Positions 60,901 to 64,000 of a stretch of 64,000 nucleotides of DNA are shown here, one piece after another. This stretch comes from Niastella caeni (GTDB lineage: Bacteria; Bacteroidota; Bacteroidia; Chitinophagales; Chitinophagaceae), in the NCBI RefSeq assembly GCF_004834005.1, contig NZ_STFF01000015.1, positions 89,906 through 153,905 of the forward strand. Direction: 5' to 3'. The notes beneath the pieces were generated by a model. The model was not told where the DNA came from, did no database searches, and saw only the letters and a program-made list of their open reading frames with translations. Positions within the stretch are counted from its first letter, which is position 1. Each line of letters starts with the position of its first letter. Both the position numbers and the translations under genes were made by a program.

Positions 60901-60970
60901 TCAAAAAACTACTTTTATTCAAAACGGAGGAGAAGTAACTTGGGATGGTAAAATGTTCAAAAAGAAATGA
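51905..60970 (+). CDS. DUF6443-like RHS polymorphic toxin with duplicated LamG-like domains and unknown tip (cluster B)
   Basis: A 3021-residue exported protein (signal peptide 1-23). The DUF6443-like entry is at ~302-364 (EEGKRKSVVQYFDGSLKSRQ, FYDHQGRPVIQV). The Cys-rich middle contains two LamG/concanavalin-like domains, ~1338-1545 and ~1632-1830. Each ends in a (I/V)K(V/I)YD.AG.L.Y(K/N)E strand and is followed by a Cys module with a F.NY.N.R pattern; cluster A lacks both. YD repeats follow (~1940-2640). The RHS core is YYPFGM near 2675, GRFLSVDPL, and the cleavage-type TPIEAIDLDGL with DLDG at 2752-2755. The 266-residue tail is AT-rich and not recognised: a hydrophobic/glycine linker, then a compact domain starting SSRVTIGLGIAQDLPGHRG. 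The stop overlaps the immunity ATG (ATGA). Confidence 0.85.
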   Translation: MQRTIYRLLCFCFLLGSFHTVKAIDEKYAAPPLRGNQLAADSTSMVMDTVYFNPALKPLQTTYFVKNLITFTIDESHRYMLPDEFDVSVTFKIHYTYDNNGTPVTSVTEEPITLSIGYTKYTTYTNKQVYIENDWYKVEIEIVSISGSGNLSEYRDALVLTNEIFISREYNFSCTNNAIQQIFSSSTHVNTKGELNVYWLPERAADEYDLEWTYIDDSALINYKKVNDPSKYDPKKLFTNNATRVSVSRENYYIPLLYEASGHLFYRVRAVQVKQHGQRIESVWSSDYTNGLGSYGFKGLDSALNWQASTSFAEEGKRKSVVQYFDGSLKSRQTVTKDNTTDTTIIAETFYDHQGRPVIQVMPTPSLSSIIKYTPGFNRLNSAEYEKDSYDDDWQDSCYCAQGAPVMDTLYGAAQYYSPANPLATSGYHKFIPNAKGYVFAETRYTPDNTGRVSIQSGVGETFQIGKGHETKYTYNMADQEELDALFGTEVGNASHYFKNTVRDANGQVSISYVDMHGRTIATALAGMPPVAVDALPSNNSYYITKKLLDSNSNVIKGTVIESSKGLVVTKAGSHQFIYSLLPDSISIRDCNNINICYDCIYDLQITITDECNNTTLPNGEPVVINKTNYHLDSACNALSAFPAIDTMVYLQEGSYLVTKTLTVNKQAMDYYRDSLFLVRNACRSLQQTIQEQKSLLATTLQCVPACSTCTASLSDWEVYRNSYMQQAGIANSDTANYRIQAQMAWKAELEECQKLCDSVVALHQSIEQQMLADVTPPYGQYANPDSIDMYSVFWKPTGEQENYKNVTGNYKDENGNDEEPDPRDMASELFTASFKNSWAETLLQKHPEYLKLVRFKELAASNIWDQHFAQTDTYQEAVAKGYLNAGDFSTHPTGGIFVHNTTYRDPFFTDLISQGKVAGSYKTQMEAALLDKVRDANDNAISMWSLATIMANCPASEATCVNQYKSLDSAFTHVQGCAGDQDMAWKFFREMYLQKKRDLVNDILTEAQQQHTNPDYWDMYLLAGTGHTLNFYHPAMVSVNDMPTNEQAARDSLQKYINDNCAAYVEQWWADLGPCNYNSTDSAWIIPRLIDVCREGGDEEHFFGASTVKPSSNYVFKSFEDVLKFYSDSTGKPYNAACNVYLISAPLPYDQQPVYTNKPVYQQPDSCECATISLLYNQYQSAAIDSSFADYLYRTSGTQMTPGALDTLRMACNGQINCNYLNAPVFLPPVLQCGVKDVCVSCARVDSLNKDFKTDFPGVYPAISDAGVTDSLQQSWNLLYERFMNNHLGYGKTASEYLAFSNQCSLVQPTEACDSLSQLVNDFKFNYFFPDTSNCNSAHFRVSRNFNNSYVLADSNVAKVFSGGIAHIPEGITDFPLDSTGSAVSMGYWKYDTLCVDNEFTLKARVKMPLQANVGRYGYVNLVFYSDNVTFSPTFSQFNPAYDTASAIQYNGYWLVDNGVSTFPTGMVSMMRNFATWRIITINAHNNVFKVYLDDSLVLNVPYTGKVNKIFRMACGFSGTAGETDWIKVYDAAGVLQYKEEFEDCKQSPSNYPDVFTCPKSGCDTSFANYYNTRKGTSYTYSQIEDLYKTTCGKELNACGNSKRSDILNTWLNEYKKYGGIPHLDASGSDTTHWKVNFGGAHYTYGFPLGEVIKNGIMALPSYYADTTAKKSFGIDYLHDTLCLDTAGYTWEARLKLPDSLVSTNGFNASWWLWLYTDSTAGSMQMSISKVDGMGVAVCTHNNDSKKSCANENVPGQHFNDWRVVKFQFRGREFKYYIDDSLMAQRTLDTPMTKLRRWSLQPYSVKAQIDYVKIYDVAGNLLYNENFDDAHNLAMYGNRGRCSPCETRFSNYFNNRNNSNLTYASIDSIYFNSSGVHLSLCEGSPLALCGKTEPVFAPVAWKPRTVCTDSTLFATSTSVLLQEAYRDSLIGSFNDRYLAKCLSARYNENFTVYQQISEFHYTLYYYDQAGNLLKTVPPEGVNVSKFAWARAWSDSVTTARRNKQYLVPQHKLPTQYRYNTLNQVVTQKSPDGGTSEFWYDRLGRLAISRNARQRTASATEEGSLYSYTKYDSLGRITEVGQVSNTGANGAMTNAISRNQPSLNNWLLALHNRRGQITNTVYDLPYTGFEGLADQRLVISQKNLRNRVSYTTLTDTGLYNVYSQGTFYTYDILGNVDQLLQDYGCESCFGTTANVMNTNGNRWKKIGYQYDLISGKVNMVIYQQGWRDGFFHRYSYDAENRLTLVETSRDSLVWEKDARYEYYRHGPLARVTLGDQQVQGLDYAYTLQGWLKGINSTGGTDSFDMGGDGRASSLNRYTAKDALGLTLNYFGNDYAAINGTPFPGYSAYLPAYRPLYNGNISSSSVYQSKFDYYNSPGGPLIFYNYKYDQLNRLTAQDAYKGFNGVTNSWSSMTTMGDYLKERVAYDANGNIKKYLRNSISGTTAQMDSLNYYYYANTNQLRRVTDNVPANAFVSKEDDIIRDIENQADSNYVYDSIGNLITDNAASITHIKWNVYGKIQEIIKAATADAPATNIKYSYDVAGNRIGQVVTSAGTKHYTWYVRDAQGNILTTYTADGDESDLEDLDLELKDRFLYGSSRLGVMTVDDGVDGGPGSMQYYYEKKSYDRGYKQYELTNHLGNVLATISDRKFGVPSAGSSLIDHYEPHIVTAQDYYPFGMLSRVALPNSNVPYKFGFNGKMNDDEVKGLGNQQDYGMRIYDARVGRFLSVDPLTKGYPELTPYQFASNTPIEAIDLDGLEESSSKKEGFWKAFGKTVLKGVEKAVEHVYNNPNHAGYGYTPSMKTPNPADFKKYDVNLLDQIDPRLQAQAFSDNLVFGTTNFIGGITEGNGEKTAKALPAFVGTVMALEGIKMNFGFSLKPKVKLKAATLDPMESSMSRKLTEPLPSSRVTIGLGIAQDLPGHRGTGAITWKNAAWQEAGLTKVDYGKMYIGDEFAIKEAFRDAVKNADAVRFDVTGFDPFTKNPGVTNYEFNYINNDPALLQKTTFIQNGGEVTWDGKMFKKK

Positions 60971-61314
60971 AGACAATAACTAATATTGATGAGTGCAATA
61001 AGGTATTGAAGGATTTCAATGGAGCATCTGCACAGATATGGCTATTTCATATAACTCATAAAAGATTAGCATTAAGAATATGGTTATGGTCTGAAGCAGA
61101 ACATCAGGTTCAAAAAGAAATTTATATTGTGGCTCTAGGATGTGAACATATTGTAGGGGGATTTTTCTTGGAAAATGCCAACCTATTAATTGTTAAGACT
61201 AATAATGAATTTTCTGAACCCATTTATAAAATAATAGATGAGAACTCAGATTTTGAGCTTATTGCAAATGCAGGCATTGGCTTGTTGGATTCAATAGATT
61301 GGAACAATGGGTAA
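60967..61314 (+). CDS. Putative cytoplasmic immunity protein (cluster B)
   Basis: A 115-residue protein whose ATG overlaps the toxin stop by 4 bases (ATGA), which suggests translational coupling. It has no signal peptide or membrane helix. Alternating strands (IWLFHITHKRLALRIWLW, KEIYIVALGCEHIVGG, ANLLIVKTNN) suggest a small alpha/beta fold of the kind often seen among immunity proteins. It is AT-rich like the toxin tip. The role is inferred from position and coupling. A soluble immunity protein implies that the cognate tip acts in the cytoplasm. No family recognised. Confidence 0.68.
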   Translation: MKTITNIDECNKVLKDFNGASAQIWLFHITHKRLALRIWLWSEAEHQVQKEIYIVALGCEHIVGGFFLENANLLIVKTNNEFSEPIYKIIDENSDFELIANAGIGLLDSIDWNNG

Positions 61315-61363
61315 TGTATCAAAGTAGTTGGATTCGAAAAAAGTGAGTAAAATCAATAGTTTT

Positions 61364-61392
61364 AAAGCCAGGCATAACAGCTTGGCTTTTTT
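61364..61392 (+). terminator. Rho-independent terminator after cluster B
   Basis: AAAGCCA (61364-61370) pairs with TGGCTTT (61383-61389), and the 3' arm runs into six T residues (61387-61392). It lies 50 bases after the immunity stop and closes the cluster B operon. Confidence 0.8.
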
Positions 61393-61403
61393 CATTTATA
61401 TCC

Positions 61404-61436
61404 GTTGAAGGAGGTCTGGTTTGACCTTCTTTTTTA
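61404..61436 (+). repeat. Hairpin with GAAGGAGG motif, copy 1 (second copy at 63780)
   Basis: GTTGAAGGAGG (61404-61414) begins an imperfect hairpin in which the GAAGGAGGTC arm pairs with GACCTTC, followed by a T run. A similar element, GTCGAAGGAGG plus hairpin and T run, starts at 63780. The two copies flank the putative mobile segment. AAGGAGG also looks like a perfect Shine-Dalgarno for TTG 61421, but that start would make the hairpin part of the gene. Confidence 0.45.
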
Positions 61437-61459
61437 TTCACCCCATTAAACGCTATTAC

Positions 61460-63076
61460 ATGGCATCAACACTCAATACAGAAAACCGGGAATATATAAC
61501 CTGGCAATTCGAACAATTGAATTTTGGGCTTCTGGGTGGCCTTAAAATAGAAGGACTGGAAAGAATGCGTGTAACCCTGAAAGTGGAATACAAACAGGTA
61601 GCAGTACGCCATAATCTTGACCTGTACAACAATGACAACCTGGATAAACTGGTACGCAGGTGTGCTGAAAGGTTTGCACTGGGCACCGGGTATATTGCAA
61701 CAGCTTTTGCCACCCTGATAAACTTGTTGGAAGAATACCGGTTGGAACAACTAAAGCTCCTGGCAAAAGAAAAAGAACCGGTAAAGCAGCTAACTGAACC
61801 TGAAAGGAAGGAAGCTGAACTGTTTTTACGCCAGCCTGACCTTTTACAACGAACTAATGAATTGATTGGGCAAAGTGGGGTAATAGGTGAGGTGAACAAC
61901 AGGCTATTGATGTACCTGGTATTTACCAGCAGGAAACGGGAAGAACCATTGCATGTGATCAGCCTGGGTAGCAGTGGTACAGGTAAAACACATTTACAGT
62001 CAGGAGTAGGTGAACTTATGCCACCTGAAGATGTAATACAGATCACCAGCCTGTCAGAAAATTCTTTTTATTACTTCGGTAAGCAGGAACTGAAGCACAA
62101 ACTGATCTTAATAGAAGACCTGGATGGAGCAGGGGAGGTGCTATATCCCCTAAGGGAGCTACAAAGTAAAAAGGTGATCACCAAAACGGTGGTTTATAAG
62201 AATCAGGCAGGAGAGGCACAAACTGTTCATTTACGGGTAGAGGGCCCTATATGCGTTGGAGGATGCACTACAAAAGAATCGGTGTATGAAGATAATAGCA
62301 ACAGGAGCTTCCTGTTACACCTGGATGAAGGCAAGGAACAGGATGAAAAGATCATGCATTATCAAAGATTGAAGAGTGCAGGTAAAATTGATCTCATGGA
62401 TCAGGCAGGGGTTAAACAGCTTCTTCAGAACGTACAAAGAGTATTACAGCCTATCCAGGTGAGAAACCCATATGCAGAACTCTTGCAACTGCCACCCAGT
62501 GTATTTAAGCCCAGAAGAACCAATGCACATTACCTGGCTTTTATTGAGGTGATAACCTTCTATCACCAGTTGCAACGGGAACAGAAGGTAGATCAGGCAA
62601 CAGGGCAGGTATACATAGAAACCATCCTGGAAGACATCAGGGAAGCCAACAGATTGATGGGCGAAATACTGCTCAGGAAAAGTGACGAGCTACCAGGGGC
62701 CTGTAGGAACTACTTTGAAGCGCTTAAGCTGCACCTGCAGCAGGAACAAAAAGACAGTTTTACCAACAGGATTATAAGCAGGGAACTTCGTATACCTTTG
62801 AGTACAGTTAAGAGGCATAATTTAGCGTTGCTACAGGCAGGTCTTTTACACAGACTCCCCGAGGGGGATGAAAGTAAAGGGTTTACATATGGCCTTTGTG
62901 ATCAGGAAGAATACCAGCAGATGAAAAGTAACATTACCACGGTGCTGGATACCATTCTAAACAATATTCAGGAAACACAACAGCAGCCCACCAGCTCAAT
63001 TGCAGCTCAAAAACCTACTGAGCCAGTGAAACCCAGGCCAGGCAAAGGAAAGAAGCAAAATCAATCCATCGGCTAA
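61460..63076 (+). CDS. P-loop ATPase of mobile-element primase/helicase type, lacking a primase half
   Basis: A 538-residue protein from ATG 61460; the frame extends to TTG 61421, which follows AAGGAGG. The N-terminal ~135 residues are helical. A P-loop lies at residues ~172-179 (SLGSSGTGKTHL), with a Walker B-like LILIEDLDGAG at ~214 and a GGCTTKESVYEDNSNRSF segment at ~272. The C-terminus has a winged-helix-like segment (ISRELRIPLSTVKRHNLALLQAGLL) and a basic low-complexity tail (KPRPGKGKKQ). This arrangement matches the ATPase half of CHC2/Toprim primase-helicase proteins found on Bacteroidota mobile elements. No zinc finger or Toprim is present here or just upstream, so it is either a stand-alone version or a truncated remnant. 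Confidence 0.7.
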   Translation: MASTLNTENREYITWQFEQLNFGLLGGLKIEGLERMRVTLKVEYKQVAVRHNLDLYNNDNLDKLVRRCAERFALGTGYIATAFATLINLLEEYRLEQLKLLAKEKEPVKQLTEPERKEAELFLRQPDLLQRTNELIGQSGVIGEVNNRLLMYLVFTSRKREEPLHVISLGSSGTGKTHLQSGVGELMPPEDVIQITSLSENSFYYFGKQELKHKLILIEDLDGAGEVLYPLRELQSKKVITKTVVYKNQAGEAQTVHLRVEGPICVGGCTTKESVYEDNSNRSFLLHLDEGKEQDEKIMHYQRLKSAGKIDLMDQAGVKQLLQNVQRVLQPIQVRNPYAELLQLPPSVFKPRRTNAHYLAFIEVITFYHQLQREQKVDQATGQVYIETILEDIREANRLMGEILLRKSDELPGACRNYFEALKLHLQQEQKDSFTNRIISRELRIPLSTVKRHNLALLQAGLLHRLPEGDESKGFTYGLCDQEEYQQMKSNITTVLDTILNNIQETQQQPTSSIAAQKPTEPVKPRPGKGKKQNQSIG

Positions 63077-63280
63077 CAGCTCACCAGGAGAATACACCCA
63101 ACTTATAGCAGGAGCTGAATTACAACTTTCACTTTTACTTCGTCCTGTATCTACCCCCGAACTTTCAACTTTACTTTCACCCGAACTTATATACTGACTA
63201 GTGGTTCAATCTGTCAGCTTAACCTGCTATAGGTAACTGTATTTAATACTGTGTGGGTAGCTTGTCGATGTTGTGTGTAG
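63077..63280. repeat. Non-coding segment with repeated AACTTTCA motifs
   Basis: AACTTTCA occurs at 63124-63131 and 63160-63167 and, inverted, at 63746-63753. Related CTTTTACTT and CTTTACTTTCA words lie between the first two, and CCCGAACTT occurs twice (63157 and 63180). The cluster resembles short iterons or regulator sites of a mobile element, but it is too irregular to call an origin. Confidence 0.35.
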
Positions 63281-63316
63281 ACCCTGCTGTGTTTCTACAC
63301 TGGCAGGGTTATTTTT
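63281..63316 (+). terminator. Hairpin terminator downstream of the ATPase gene
   Basis: ACCCTGC (63281-63287) pairs with GCAGGGT (63303-63309), followed by TATTTTTTA. It is 205 bases after the ATPase stop and 54 before the next small gene. Confidence 0.75.
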
Positions 63317-63369
63317 TATGATCGCTTCAACCTTATACAGCAAACAATAAAAACAAACCAGCACTTACA

Positions 63370-63567
63370 ATGAAAATCAAGAAAGAGGTCTTACAGGCCA
63401 TAAACACACCACAAACCAGGAGGTTGTTAATGGATGCATTAGAGGTTACAGAGTTTACCATTGCCAGGTACATCCAGAAGAACAGTGATAACCTGACCAA
63501 AGCAGCAGCAATGCAGGTGATCAGGGGAGTAACTGGCCTTTTAAATGCAGAGATACTGGAGGAATAA
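63370..63567 (+). CDS. Small helix-turn-helix-like protein
   Basis: A 65-residue protein beginning MKIKKEVLQAINTPQTRR. It is predicted all-helical. The segment RRLLMDALEVTEFTIARYIQ followed by NLTKAAAMQVIRGVTGL resembles the helix-turn-helix and following helix of Cro/CI-type regulators. It sits downstream of the mobile-element ATPase behind a terminator, so it probably has its own promoter. Candidate regulator of the element; the match is weak because of its length. Confidence 0.55.
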   Translation: MKIKKEVLQAINTPQTRRLLMDALEVTEFTIARYIQKNSDNLTKAAAMQVIRGVTGLLNAEILEE

Positions 63568-64000
63568 TGTTGGTAGCTTTCCAGGCAGGTTATTTGACCA
63601 CACCCCCAGGGGGAGATGTAGGCAACAGAGCTGCATAGTTCTTTTTGATTTGAAAGGGGAATTATGTTTGAGAAGTATTGTATTACTTTCTTTCATGCTT
63701 AAGCAATACAAAGTCCCCTTCAAAAATGCTTTTTGAAGTTTCGTCTGAAAGTTCACATTTAACTTTACCAATGCTGTACGTCGAAGGAGGCTGTTTTCAA
63801 GCAGCCTGCTTTTACACCCACGTGGAAACCTAAACCCCTGTTAATTCAGGAAACTTATTACTCTGTTGTATGCTCCACCCATTGGCTATATAAATGCTTT
63901 TCGAGGATATCGGAGAAACCTCACCGCTATTTTTCCCTGTTATTGCAAGGGCGCAGCTACTATCCGACTTCTGGACCTTTACCTACCCTTTGGGGCCCCT
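63568..64000. other. Window end, no supported gene
   Basis: This 433-base stretch contains the second GAAGGAGG hairpin (63780-63814; AGGCTG pairs with CAGCCT, followed by CTTTTA) and an inverted AACTTTCA. From about 63900 two plus-strand frames stay open to the window edge without a convincing start or protein-like composition, so no gene is called. Confidence 0.45.

Noticed and set aside
61408..61423. AAGGAGG with TTG 61421 as the start of the ATPase gene
   Set aside because: The motif is part of a hairpin with a T run and recurs at 63780 without a gene; ATG 61460 gives a more natural N-terminus. The TTG start cannot be fully excluded.
63541..63771. Minus-strand 76-codon open frame near the window end
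   Set aside because: Composition not protein-like, overlaps the small HTH-like gene's 3' end, no family resemblance.
63890..64000. Two plus-strand frames open to the window edge
   Set aside because: Neither has a convincing start or recognisable motif; the region is too short to decide.

Overview
The window looks like chromosomal DNA from a Bacteroidota bacterium, most likely a Chitinophagaceae member (Niastella/Chitinophaga type). The support is an extracytoplasmic-function sigma factor next to a FecR-like fragment, a hybrid-type sensor with a two-component propeller and Y_Y_Y domain, a type IX secretion C-terminal sorting domain, FISUMP, DUF3857 and DUF5977 domains, and giant RHS proteins with a DUF6443-like entry. 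The genus is inference. No rRNA, tRNA, CRISPR array or complete insertion sequence was seen.

Layout. (1) Bases 2-6661: a three-gene plus-strand operon with a large MORN/YwqK-repeat protein (5' end outside the window) and two DUF3857/transglutaminase-fold proteins. One has an intact Cys-His-Asp triad; in the other the triad is lost. (2) Bases 6992-26611: toxin cluster A. (3) Bases 26688-28366, minus strand: a lipoprotein, a decayed FecR-type anti-sigma fragment and an ECF sigma factor. (4) Bases 28505-32622: a truncated haemoglobin, a periplasmic-sensing histidine kinase and a convergent LuxR-type response regulator whose 3' end overlaps the kinase gene. (5) Bases 33029-38353, minus strand: a 1774-residue cell-surface protein made of fibronectin-like modules with an embedded FISUMP domain and a T9SS sorting tail. 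(6) Bases 38559-39800: a small AraC-type regulator and a divergent GNAT-like protein. (7) Bases 40205-61314: toxin cluster B. (8) Bases 61460-64000: what appears to be a mobile-element fragment (a P-loop ATPase and a small helix-turn-helix-like protein).

The most interesting content is the pair of paralogous clusters A and B. Each encodes, in the same order and tightly spaced: a predicted outer-membrane beta-barrel protein with an internal coiled coil; a small secreted Ig/Fn3-like protein; a secreted 2283- or 2523-residue protein starting with an SpvB/RHS-like entry; a secreted 2517- or 3021-residue DUF6443-RHS protein ending in the RHS core and a variable C-terminal domain; and a small putative immunity gene. 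I read this as a polymorphic toxin system in which the RHS shell is split over two separately exported proteins, analogous to TcB/TcC of Tc toxins. The barrel and Ig-like proteins would be dedicated outer-membrane partners. Cluster A carries a phosphodiester-glycosidase (NAGPA-type) tip and a three-helix membrane immunity protein, suggesting an envelope target. Cluster B carries an unrecognised tip and a soluble immunity protein whose gene overlaps it by ATGA, suggesting a cytoplasmic target. In both clusters the DNA becomes visibly AT-richer just before the RHS core and stays so through the immunity gene, as expected for exchangeable tips.

Functions come from reading motifs by eye. No database search or structure prediction was run, and the assembly model for clusters A and B is inference.
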